The notes under the pieces are model-generated. The model searched no databases. It was given only the letters and a program-made list of their open reading frames with translations, and was not told the DNA's origin. The translations under genes were made by a program, and so were the position numbers. A DNA stretch of 64,000 nucleotides from JANRLJ01 sp033762735 (GTDB lineage: Bacteria > Chloroflexota > Anaerolineae > Aggregatilineales > Phototrophicaceae), in assembly GCA_033762735.1 (NCBI GenBank), contig JANRLJ010000237.1, positions 9,878-73,877 on the forward strand, in the 5' to 3' direction. Positions 17,458 to 25,005 of the stretch are shown in pieces; positions within the stretch are counted from its first letter, which is position 1, and the number at the start of each line of letters is the position of its first letter.

Positions 17458-18668
17458 GCTGTCACCTGCATTTCTTCCAGGATGGTCGTCAGGCGCGTAA
17501 CCAGCAGATCGACATGCTGTTTTTCGACAATCAGCGGCGGCACAAAGCGAATGACGTTCGCGCCCGCGTTCACCAGCATCAGGCCGTTTTTGTACCCGGC
17601 TTCGATAATCGGGCTGACATCCATCGTCATTTCTGCCGCGACCATCAGCCCACGTCCGCGCACTTCCTTGATGAGCGGACTGTTGATCTCCTGCAGGCGT
17701 TCCATCAGGTATTCGCCCACTTCGTTCACATGCGCCAGGAACTCCGGCTGGCTGATACGGCTGAAGACTTCACGCGCCACACCTGTGATGAAGGGGCCAC
17801 CCGCGAAGGTCGAGCCGTGTTCGCCCGCGTGCATGGCCGATGCTATCTTTTCGGTCATGAGAATTGCGCCGATGGGCAGGCCGCCCGCCAGCGGTTTCGC
17901 CAGCGTCATGATGTCGGGTGTGACTCCGGTCTGCTCATGCGCCCACAGCGTCCCGGTGCGCCCCACGCCGCATTGAATTTCGTCGAAAATCAACAGTGCG
18001 TCGTATTCGTCGCAAAGGTCGCGCAGCGTTTGCAGAAATTCGGTGCTAGCGATGTTGATCCCGCCCTCGCCCTGAATCGGCTCGACGATAACCGCTGCTG
18101 TTTTCGCACCAATAGCGGCCTGTGCACTTTCGATGCTGTTAAATTCGGCCACACTCACACCGGGCAGCAGTGGTTGAAACGGCTTCTGATATTTCTCACG
18201 GGGGGTCAGCGCCAGCGAACCCATCGTGCGGCCGTGAAAGGCGTTGGAGAAGGTGACAATCTCGGTCTTTTCGGATTGGCCGTTTTCATAAGCCAGCTTG
18301 CGCGCGAACTTGATTGCGCCCTCATTGGCTTCGGTGCCGCTGTTGGTGAAGAAGACACGGTCAGCGAAGGATTTTTCCACCAGCATCGAGGCCAGTTCGA
18401 CCATTGGCACGGTGTAATAGAGGTTTGACGTGTGCAGCAGTCCGGTGGAAAGCTGCTGGTTGATGGCGCGAGTGACGCCCTCATCGTTATAGCCAAGTGC
18501 ATTAACCGCAATCCCTGCTACCCAATCGAGATAAGCATTGCCCTCGCTGTCATAGAGATAAACGCCTTCCCCGTGCACAATCACAAACGGCGCACGTTTA
18601 TAGGATTGGACGACGGTGCGCCCTTCCTGCTCCATGATGTCGTCCGTCCACGTCTGCATATCGACCAT
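17454..18668 (-). CDS. argD: Acetylornithine aminotransferase
   Basis: 404 residues, class III PLP aminotransferase. Seen are FFTNSGTEANEGAIK, the PLP-binding IFDEIQCGVGRTG, and the Schiff-base lysine region TLAKPLAGGLPIGA. It converts N-acetylglutamate semialdehyde to N-acetylornithine with glutamate as amino donor. A GGGAG box lies nine bases before ATG 18668. It sits between argB and argJ in the operon. Confidence 0.94.
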   Translation of the reverse strand: MVDMQTWTDDIMEQEGRTVVQSYKRAPFVIVHGEGVYLYDSEGNAYLDWVAGIAVNALGYNDEGVTRAINQQLSTGLLHTSNLYYTVPMVELASMLVEKSFADRVFFTNSGTEANEGAIKFARKLAYENGQSEKTEIVTFSNAFHGRTMGSLALTPREKYQKPFQPLLPGVSVAEFNSIESAQAAIGAKTAAVIVEPIQGEGGINIASTEFLQTLRDLCDEYDALLIFDEIQCGVGRTGTLWAHEQTGVTPDIMTLAKPLAGGLPIGAILMTEKIASAMHAGEHGSTFAGGPFITGVAREVFSRISQPEFLAHVNEVGEYLMERLQEINSPLIKEVRGRGLMVAAEMTMDVSPIIEAGYKNGLMLVNAGANVIRFVPPLIVEKQHVDLLVTRLTTILEEMQVTA

Positions 18669-18691
18669 CGTGCTTTTCTCCCTGTCTGCCG

Positions 18692-19450
18692 CTAAAGCTG
18701 CGCTGAATTTGCTACAAAAACGGTGCCTGTGCCGGATTGCAGCCCGGCCAGATTGGTAATCACAGTCTGCGAAACGCCCCGTGCCAGCACATCCAGCGCT
18801 GTCCGCACTTTGGGGATCATGCCGCCAAAAATCGTCCCATCCGCGATCAGGCTTTCTGACTGCTCAACCGTCAGTGTATCGACTCGTTTCCCCTCAACCA
18901 GCACCCCCTCGACATTGGTGATAAACACCACCCGCGCCGCACCGACCGCGCCGCCAATCGCCCCGGCGACGTGATCGGCATTCACGTTCAGGCTGCTCCC
19001 CTCGCCCAGACATACCGGCGCGACAACGGGCGTTACCCTCTGCGTCAGCAAATCACGGAGGATATCGCCCCGTACTGCGACGACCTCCCCGGTGAATTCC
19101 ATCCCCGGCACAGCACGTCCGCGCACCAGACCGCGATCAACGCCGCTCAGGCCAAGTGCATCCACGCCTGCTTCGATCAGGGTGCGCACCACACGTTTAT
19201 TGACCAGACCGCACAGCACCATTTCCACCACCGAAAGCGATTTCGCATCGGTAATGCGCAGACCGTCCTGATAGCGCGGCTCGATCTGCATCAGCGTTTG
19301 CAACTGGGAAATCTCGTCGCCGCCGCCGTGTACGATGATGACGGGCGAAGACAGATCGCGCACGGTTGCGGCCAATCCGCTCAGAAACGCCGGATCGCCA
19401 ATCTCATGCCCGCCGACTTTAATGACGATAGGCGATGCAGCGGCCATCAC
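18692..19450 (-). CDS. argB: Acetylglutamate kinase
   Basis: 252 residues. The amino-acid kinase fold is marked by VIKVGGHEIGD at the N-terminus, VHGGGDEIS, LSGVDRGLV and LNVNADHVAGAI. It phosphorylates N-acetylglutamate, usually the feedback-controlled step. The N-terminal helix found in arginine-sensitive hexameric enzymes is absent, so feedback inhibition may be weak. Start: GTG 19450 (GTGA overlap with argC stop) or the adjoining ATG 19447. Confidence 0.94.
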   Translation of the reverse strand: MMAAASPIVIKVGGHEIGDPAFLSGLAATVRDLSSPVIIVHGGGDEISQLQTLMQIEPRYQDGLRITDAKSLSVVEMVLCGLVNKRVVRTLIEAGVDALGLSGVDRGLVRGRAVPGMEFTGEVVAVRGDILRDLLTQRVTPVVAPVCLGEGSSLNVNADHVAGAIGGAVGAARVVFITNVEGVLVEGKRVDTLTVEQSESLIADGTIFGGMIPKVRTALDVLARGVSQTVITNLAGLQSGTGTVFVANSAQL

Positions 19451-20460
19451 AGCAGCGCCGTCGTTTCTTCAAAGCCGAACATGATGTTAAAGTCCTGCAC
19501 CGCCTGCCCCGAAGCGCCCTTGCGCAGATTGTCGGTGACGCTGGTCACATGCAGATAACGCGGCGTGACCGGGGTCAGGTTGATGACGCAGCGGTTGGTG
19601 CGGACGACATGGCGCAAAGTGGCCTGTTCCTTCGGCGGCAGCACCGTCACCATCGGCTCATTGGCGTAGGTCTGCTCGTAGTGCTGCTGCATGTCGGCGC
19701 TGTTGAAACCATCCTTGAGCGTGACGTAGATGCTCGCCATCAGCCCGCGATCCACAGGCAGCAGATGAGGCGTGAAGATAAGCGGGCCGACGGTGGGATC
19801 AACCCGGTGCATTTCCTGTTCGATTTCACCGACATGCCGATGGGCACGACCAGGGTTATAGGGCGAAAAGTTGCCGAAGACCTCGACGAAGTGGGTGTTC
19901 GCTTTCGGTTCGCGTCCCGCGCCGGAAACGCCGGATTTAGCGTCTACAATTACCGGAGTCCCCTGCTCAATCGCGTTCAGGCACAGCAGCGGGTACAGTC
20001 CCAGCAGAGTCGTGGTCGGGTAACATCCGGGCACAGCAATCAGCGAAGTGTTCTTCAGATTGGCGCGGTTGATTTCCGGCAGGCCGTAGGGCACGGGCAG
20101 CAGTTCGGGGTTGGGGTGCGGCGTACCGTACCACTGCTCATAGACTTCGGGGGTATTCAGGCGCAAATCTGCTGAGAGATCGAGCGCCTTCACGCCCTTC
20201 GCCAGCGCTGCTGCGGCGACAGGGGCAGAGGCTTTATGCGGCAGCGCCAGAAACACGGCATCCACCGCATCGAGATTCGCTTCTGCAAAGCGGATATAGC
20301 GCAGCGAAGTATGCTCCACCCCCTGCCCGGCATATGTATCCGACGTGGCAAAGACCAGTTCAACATAGGGATGCCTGCTCAGTATCTCAACCAGATCCAG
20401 CCCCGCATAGCCCGCGCCGCCGTATACCCCGACCCGAATTTTGTGCTGATCGTCAGCCAT
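19447..20460 (-). CDS. argC: N-acetyl-gamma-glutamyl-phosphate reductase
   Basis: 337 residues. The NADP-binding GVYGGAGYAGLDLVEIL starts the protein and the catalytic Cys sits in AVPGCYPTTTLLGL (about residue 140). It reduces acetylglutamyl phosphate to the semialdehyde. ATG 20460 has an AGGAGG box five bases upstream; an ATG at 20499 lies upstream of the attenuator terminator's end and is rejected. This is the first structural gene after the arginine leader attenuator. Confidence 0.96.
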   Translation of the reverse strand: MADDQHKIRVGVYGGAGYAGLDLVEILSRHPYVELVFATSDTYAGQGVEHTSLRYIRFAEANLDAVDAVFLALPHKASAPVAAAALAKGVKALDLSADLRLNTPEVYEQWYGTPHPNPELLPVPYGLPEINRANLKNTSLIAVPGCYPTTTLLGLYPLLCLNAIEQGTPVIVDAKSGVSGAGREPKANTHFVEVFGNFSPYNPGRAHRHVGEIEQEMHRVDPTVGPLIFTPHLLPVDRGLMASIYVTLKDGFNSADMQQHYEQTYANEPMVTVLPPKEQATLRHVVRTNRCVINLTPVTPRYLHVTSVTDNLRKGASGQAVQDFNIMFGFEETTALL

Positions 20461-20478
20461 CGACTCCTCCTGACAGAC

Positions 20479-20516
20479 AATAAAAATCCCTGACCGCACG
20501 GTTGCAGGTCAGGGAT
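20479..20516 (-). terminator. Attenuator terminator of the arg-car operon
   Basis: On the minus strand ATCCCTGACC (20516-20507) pairs perfectly with GGTCAGGGAT (20495-20486), with three more pairs closing an ACCG loop after a one-base bulge, and TTTTTATT follows at once. It lies between the leader peptide and argC, 19 bases before the argC start. A terminator in front of the first gene and behind a promoter is the hallmark of attenuation. Confidence 0.92.
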
Positions 20517-20600
20517 GGGTTTGCAGTTTTGTGTTTGCGTCCGGTCGCTGCCTTCCGTCACGCCCCAACACGAAACACCCATCTGACCTGCTCGGTCTGA
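20504..20600 (-). promoter_or_regulatory. Antiterminator and anti-antiterminator pairing region (arginine attenuator)
   Basis: Strand 2, GCAGGTCAGATGGGT (20591-20577, inside leader codons 17-22), can pair with strand 3, ACCCATCCCTGACCTGC (20520-20504), over 15 bp with a single 2-nt bulge. Strand 3 also contains the 5' arm of the terminator, so the two structures exclude each other. Strand 1, TCAGACC (20600-20594), can pair with GGTCAGA (20588-20582) with one A-A mismatch, giving the third classical hairpin. Confidence 0.85.
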
Positions 20601-20641
20601 GGGCGACGGCTGCGACGACGGATGAACAACGGGCGCTGCAT
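20558..20641 (-). CDS. Arginine-rich leader peptide of the arg-car operon
   Basis: 27 codons from ATG 20641 to TGA at 20560-20558; a second in-frame ATG at 20656 would add five residues. Eight residues are Arg (3, 8, 9, 10, 12, 13, 20, 24), including the cluster RRRSRR at 8-13. A ribosome stalled there for lack of charged Arg-tRNA would cover strand 1 and leave strand 2 free to form the antiterminator. It lies about 50 bases after a consensus promoter. The ribosome binding site is weak (GGA ten bases before the ATG). The peptide itself needs no function. Confidence 0.85.
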   Translation of the reverse strand: MQRPLFIRRRSRRPQTEQVRWVFRVGA

Positions 20642-20698
20642 GGGGATAAATTCCATCCCTGTGGTTGGGTTGAATACGTGTTTACGATATTGGCACAC

Positions 20699-20727
20699 AT
20701 TATAGGGATTGTTGAAAGCGCTGTAAA
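20699..20727 (-). promoter_or_regulatory. Promoter of the arg-car operon
   Basis: Minus strand: TTTACA (20727-20722), 17 bp spacer, perfect TATAAT (20704-20699). The expected start is near 20692, giving a leader RNA of about 230 nt that contains the leader ORF and terminator. No clear arginine-repressor palindrome is seen overlapping it. Confidence 0.85.
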
Positions 20728-20823
20728 TAGAAGCGGAAAATCTTTGTATACTTTTGAAATTTCTTTGTGCAAACTATCTAAACAGCCGATTGTTAGGCTT
20801 TGTTCAGGGAATTTCATGGTCGC

Positions 20824-20852
20824 TTGACCAGAGTCCGCCATCGCAGTACCAT
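20824..20852 (+). promoter_or_regulatory. Promoter of the ABC transporter operon
   Basis: TTGACC (20824-20829), 17 bp spacer, TACCAT (20847-20852), about 36 bases before the ATP-binding protein gene. It is divergent from the arg-car promoter. Confidence 0.55.
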
Positions 20853-20887
20853 GCCTAGTCAGATGATCTGTTGAATTGAAAAAAGCG

Positions 20888-21802
20888 ATGATCGAAGTCG
20901 AAAACTTATCTAAACGCTACGCAGCGAACCTCGCTGTCGATAATCTTTCCTTTGAAGCAAAACCGGGCGAAATTCTGGGCTTGCTTGGTCCGAATGGCGC
21001 GGGCAAGACCACTACCATGCGTATGCTCACGGGCTTTCTCCCCCCTACCAGCGGCACCGCCCGTATCGCCGGGTTCGATGTGATGACCGACTCCATCGAA
21101 GTTCGCAAGCAGGTGGGCTATATGCCGGAGCGCATCCCGATCTACCCTGATATGACGGTCGAAGGCTATGTGGGCTTCTGGGCGAAGCTGCGCGGCGTTC
21201 GGCAGGCACGCCGCCGGGTGCAGGATGTGTTGCAGCAGGTGCAGCTTTACGACCGCCGCAAATCCCTGGTGCGCAATCTTTCCAAAGGGATGCGCCAGCG
21301 GTTGGGGCTGGCACAGGCCCTCGTCCATGAGCCGAAGGTGATTATTCTGGATGAACCCACCATCGGCATTGACCCGCAGCAGGTTATTGAAGTTCGCGAG
21401 AGCGTGCGCCAGTTGGGGGAGAATCACACCGTTCTGTTCAGCACCCATATCCTCTCGGAGGCTGAACAGGTCTGCGACCGGGTGGCGATCATCCACAAGG
21501 GACGGATGATGGCGCTCGGTAATCCGGCTGAACTGCGCCAGCAGCTTCATCCCGATGCCAGCATTTTCGTGCAGATCGGCGGGGTGAGCACGACCTCAGA
21601 AGCGCGCAAGCTGCTGGAAAAGATTCCGGGTGTACAGCGCGTCGAAGCCAATGGCACAGGCTATATCGTTCAGGCGCAGTTGAACGTGGATGTGCGTCCT
21701 TATATTTCCGACCGAGTGGTCAAGGCGGGTTACACCCTGCTGGAAATGCGCCCGGTCGCGATGACGCTGGAAGACATCTTTCTTGAGATCGTCGGGAGAT
21801 AA
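20888..21802 (+). CDS. ABC transporter ATP-binding protein (GldA/CcmA-like)
   Basis: 304 residues. Walker A GPNGAGKTTTMRML, signature LSKGMRQRLGLAQAL, Walker B VIILDEPTIGIDP and the His switch STHIL are all present; a C-terminal extension of about 85 residues follows. It belongs to the ABC-2/DrrA class that powers export or gliding-type systems. ATG 20888 is preferred; an in-frame TTG at 20876 is possible. The permease follows after six bases, and two auxiliary membrane proteins complete the operon. Confidence 0.92.
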   Translation: MIEVENLSKRYAANLAVDNLSFEAKPGEILGLLGPNGAGKTTTMRMLTGFLPPTSGTARIAGFDVMTDSIEVRKQVGYMPERIPIYPDMTVEGYVGFWAKLRGVRQARRRVQDVLQQVQLYDRRKSLVRNLSKGMRQRLGLAQALVHEPKVIILDEPTIGIDPQQVIEVRESVRQLGENHTVLFSTHILSEAEQVCDRVAIIHKGRMMALGNPAELRQQLHPDASIFVQIGGVSTTSEARKLLEKIPGVQRVEANGTGYIVQAQLNVDVRPYISDRVVKAGYTLLEMRPVAMTLEDIFLEIVGR

Positions 21803-21808
21803 ACAACG

Positions 21809-22531
21809 ATGTGGACGATCTTTCGTCGTGAAATCGGGCAGTATTTCGCCTCGCCCATTGCTTACCTGATTGCCTTTGCCTATCTGCTGCTGACGGCGCT
21901 GGTCTTTAACAATGATCTGACCGCCAGCATCACCGTGAAGCCTGCCGATCCGGCGGTCGTGCCCACCTTTCTTTCCTTCGGGCTGATTTTCTTCGCGCCT
22001 CTGCTGACCATGCGAATGCTGGCCGAGGAAAGCCGGGAAGGGACGCTCGAACTGCTGCTGACCGCCCCGGTGCGCGATTTCGACATTGTCATGGGCAAAT
22101 TTCTCAGCGCGTGGTTCTATTACACGCTGCTGCTGCTGCTCACGCTGGTCTATCCGATTCTACTGGTGGCGACCACGCCCAACCTGCCGGATTTCGGCCA
22201 CTTTATCGCCGCCTATCTGGGTATATGGCTGTATGGCGGCGCGGCCCTGGCGGTCGGGCTGATGTTTTCCGCGCTGACGGAAAATCAGATCGTAGCTGCC
22301 TTCCTCAGCACGTCAGCGCTGCTGCTGCTGTATCTGGGCAACCTGGCCGGGGATATTGTCTCCAATATTGACCTCGCTAACGTGATCCGCCAGTTGACGC
22401 TTGAGGGGCATTTCGGCGCCTCATTTGCCTATGGGTTGGTGCGGGCGGAAGACATCGCCTATTTTGGGGGCATTATCGTGGTGATGCTGTATATCTCTAT
22501 TCGTGTTGTTGAATCACGCAGGTGGCGTTAG
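21809..22531 (+). CDS. ABC-2 type permease (GldF-like)
   Basis: 240 residues with six predicted membrane segments. The start WTIFRREIGQYFASPIAYLI and the motif RMLAEESREGTLELLLTAPVRD are typical of ABC-2/GldF permeases. It lies six bases after the ATPase and three bases before the GldG-like gene. The substrate is unknown. Confidence 0.9.
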   Translation: MWTIFRREIGQYFASPIAYLIAFAYLLLTALVFNNDLTASITVKPADPAVVPTFLSFGLIFFAPLLTMRMLAEESREGTLELLLTAPVRDFDIVMGKFLSAWFYYTLLLLLTLVYPILLVATTPNLPDFGHFIAAYLGIWLYGGAALAVGLMFSALTENQIVAAFLSTSALLLLYLGNLAGDIVSNIDLANVIRQLTLEGHFGASFAYGLVRAEDIAYFGGIIVVMLYISIRVVESRRWR

Positions 22532-22534
22532 TCG

Positions 22535-24151
22535 ATGAGAGAGAGTTCCCCCCTTACCCTGACACGCGCTGACATCGGGCAGTGGGTTGGCTTTTTGGGT
22601 GGCGCGGCACTGCTGATCGCGCTGCTTGGGTTGATCTGGCAGCAGGGATTCAGCCCGTTTATTCTGATCGCGTTCGGTATCGGCGTAGTCGGTGTGCTGC
22701 TGTGGGCGCTGCTGGCACCGAGCGAATTTATGGCGTTCGTCACCGGGCGGCAGGCACGTTACAGCACGGTTGCGCTGTTCTCCACGCTGCTGCTGCTCGG
22801 CATTGTGGTGCTGGTCTATATCCTGCTTCAGCGCTCTGCCCTTACCGCCGATCTGACCGAAGGCCGCCGTTTCACGCTGAGCGAGACAACGCTCGAAATC
22901 GTCAGCCGCGTACAACGTCCGATGCGCATCGTCGGCTTCTATTCTCCGCGCACACTCGAACAGCGCACCGTCGATGACCAGTTTTTCCGACTGTATGAAA
23001 CGGCCTCCAACGGCCTGATTACGCGCGAATACATCGACCCGGTCGCACAGCCGACCATCGCAGAACGCTTCAACGTGGTGAATGACGGTGACGTTTTCGT
23101 GACCTTCCTCAATATCAACGGCGAATCCGACGCTGCCGCTGCCCAGTACGTCCCGCGCACCACTCGCCAGGAACGCGATATGACCGAAGCCATCTCGCGC
23201 TTGCTGCTGGGCGGCAACTATGTGATCTACTTTGATAACAGCCTTGACCAGCTCAGCCCACAGGACACCTCGCAGCAGGGTATTTCAAGCATTGTCTCCC
23301 TGATCCGGGAATATGGGCTGGTCGCCCTGCCCTTGAACCTGCAAGACCTCGTTGAGGCCGGGCAGCCGATTCCACAGGATGCCTCGGCATTGGTCATGGC
23401 GCGTCCTAGCAGCGACCCAACACCTGAAATGATCGCGCTGATTGACGAGTACATGGCGCGGGGTGGTGCGCTGTTCCTGACGGCGGATGTGCAGTCAAAC
23501 TTCATGCGACCCGGCAGCGCCTTCAACGAGTACATCTGGCAGAATTACGGCCTGCGAATGCTGGATGCAGTGGTGGTGGATGAAGTCGCCAGCGCCGAGA
23601 CTCAGTTGGATATCTACCCGGCCATCACCGCCGATTCTGAGATCACCGCCAGCATCACGGTCGAAAACCCGACCAATTTCAGCATCGCCCGTGCGATTGA
23701 GGTCAACACCTCCCCACCCGTGAGCAACGGTTGGGCAATCCAGTCGTCAGAGGCCAGCTATGGCGAAACTGATCTGATTACGCTGTTGCAGAACGATACC
23801 TGGGCTTATAACGAAGGTGTGGATATTCCCGGACCTTTAACAACGGTCGCGTGGGCACGTAATGAAAGCAATGGTGCCAGCGTCTTATTAGTGGGCGACA
23901 GCAGCTTTTTGACCAACGGCCTGATTGGCAACCCTGCTGGCAACGCCGCCCTGTTCAGCAGCGGCCTGTTGTGGATGTCAGGCGCTGGCGAAGCCGTTAC
24001 CTTTACGCCGGAACCAACCATTACGGGTCAGCCCATTATCTTCACTGACGCTCGCACACTGGACTTCATCGCCGCGGTGACAGGGTTGGTGATGCCGGGC
24101 ATCATGCTCGTCCTGGGTGGGCTTGTGTGGTATCACCGGAGCCGCCGATGA
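22535..24151 (+). CDS. GldG-family ABC auxiliary protein
   Basis: 538 residues. Two N-terminal membrane helices, a large extracytoplasmic domain, and a C-terminal helix (VTGLVMPGIMLVLGGLVWY) before a short RSRR tail. The region starting FTLSETTLEIVSRVQRPMRIVGFYSP matches the GldG / DUF4350 type found beside ABC-2 permeases. It probably forms part of the transporter complex. Its stop overlaps the next ATG by four bases. Confidence 0.85.
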   Translation: MRESSPLTLTRADIGQWVGFLGGAALLIALLGLIWQQGFSPFILIAFGIGVVGVLLWALLAPSEFMAFVTGRQARYSTVALFSTLLLLGIVVLVYILLQRSALTADLTEGRRFTLSETTLEIVSRVQRPMRIVGFYSPRTLEQRTVDDQFFRLYETASNGLITREYIDPVAQPTIAERFNVVNDGDVFVTFLNINGESDAAAAQYVPRTTRQERDMTEAISRLLLGGNYVIYFDNSLDQLSPQDTSQQGISSIVSLIREYGLVALPLNLQDLVEAGQPIPQDASALVMARPSSDPTPEMIALIDEYMARGGALFLTADVQSNFMRPGSAFNEYIWQNYGLRMLDAVVVDEVASAETQLDIYPAITADSEITASITVENPTNFSIARAIEVNTSPPVSNGWAIQSSEASYGETDLITLLQNDTWAYNEGVDIPGPLTTVAWARNESNGASVLLVGDSSFLTNGLIGNPAGNAALFSSGLLWMSGAGEAVTFTPEPTITGQPIIFTDARTLDFIAAVTGLVMPGIMLVLGGLVWYHRSRR

Positions 24152-24735
24152 ACAACCGTCGCGGCATCCTCATTCTGCTGGTGATCTTTTTCGTACTTGG
24201 CGTGCTGGTCGCGCTGCAACCCCGGTTTGATCGGCTGCTGAACCCAGCGCCGACACCCGCCCCAGAGCGCACGAGCGGCTTTCAACTGGTCTTCGAGGAG
24301 GCAGATTTCAACGTCACCGATATTCAGGCCATACGCCTGCAAAGCCCGGTAACGGACGAGTCACTGACCCTTGCCCGCAGCGCCGACGGGACGTGGACGG
24401 CCACAAATCTCGAAGGAACATTCAACCAGGAAGCGGCAGCCAACATCGCCACGACCATTTTCATCCTTCCCTACATCTATACCCTGCCGGTTCCAGAAGG
24501 CGAGACGCTGGAGGCCTTCGGCTTCGCCAACGGCGGTGACTTTCAGGTGCTTGTCCTGCTGCGGGACGGCACTGAGCACACCATCGCCATTGGAAACCCC
24601 CTGCCCTCCAGCCCGGAATTTTACGCCTGTGTGGATGACTTCTGTACATCAGAGCCGCCCACACTCCATATCGTCCAGCGGAGTCCAATTGATTATCTGG
24701 TTGGTCTGATGCAGGCACCGCCGCTAGACCAATAA
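24148..24735 (+). CDS. DUF4340-like membrane-anchored protein
   Basis: 195 residues: one N-terminal transmembrane helix (GILILLVIFFVLGVLVAL), a short Pro/Thr linker, and a soluble domain containing ITDIQAIRL-like and DGTWTATN patterns seen in DUF4340 proteins. These are routinely the last gene of GldA/F/G-like clusters, as here. A GGAG box lies seven bases before ATG 24148, which overlaps the previous stop as ATGA. Confidence 0.8.
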   Translation: MNNRRGILILLVIFFVLGVLVALQPRFDRLLNPAPTPAPERTSGFQLVFEEADFNVTDIQAIRLQSPVTDESLTLARSADGTWTATNLEGTFNQEAAANIATTIFILPYIYTLPVPEGETLEAFGFANGGDFQVLVLLRDGTEHTIAIGNPLPSSPEFYACVDDFCTSEPPTLHIVQRSPIDYLVGLMQAPPLDQ

Positions 24736-24737
24736 GC

Positions 24738-24766
24738 TTGACAAGGACTCAACATCACGTTATCTT
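24738..24766 (+). promoter_or_regulatory. Candidate promoter upstream of the sigma factor
   Basis: Perfect TTGACA (24738-24743), 17 bp spacer, TATCTT (24761-24766). The expected start near 24773 would give a leader of about 230 nt before the sigma factor gene. A second TTGACA at 24821 has no -10. Confidence 0.6.
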
Positions 24767-24825
24767 GTTAGAGTCGCAATTCACAAGTGACGATTTTCAA
24801 ACACAATCTAACCCTGCCTTTGACA

Positions 24826-24991
24826 TTCCCTGCCAGAAATGGCGGGGAATTGTTGCCTGAAAGCCCAGGCATGGATGTAACAAACCATTAAGGCTGACAT
24901 AGAAAGTTCGTCATCTGTAGAATTTTGCGTCATAATGGACAATGAGCATAAGGAAGAGGACTTAAAAGCCTTGCTCTCGTGGCAAGGCTTT
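24826..24991 (+). promoter_or_regulatory. Structured 5' leader of the sigma factor gene
   Basis: Three strong hairpins: 24826-24851 (11 bp with one G-U and a GAAA tetraloop), 24855-24872 (TGCCTG/CAGGCA) and 24965-24991 (10 perfect base pairs, AAAGCCTTGC with GCAAGGCTTT). The last ends 14 bases before the start codon, where no Shine-Dalgarno box is seen; a GGAAGAGGA run lies about 50 bases upstream, before the hairpin. None has a U-tract. The role is unknown; translational control is a possibility. Confidence 0.5.
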
Positions 24992-25005
24992 AAGCACGTA
25001 GTACT

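Noticed and set aside
20509..20841. 110-codon minus-strand ORF and a 98-codon plus-strand ORF across the arg leader
   Set aside because: Both cross the promoter or terminator, have no ribosome binding site and no family pattern; the 27-codon Arg-rich frame fits promoter and hairpins.
24826..24851. Hairpin as terminator of the ABC operon
   Set aside because: Strong stem but no U-tract, and it is downstream of the sigma promoter.
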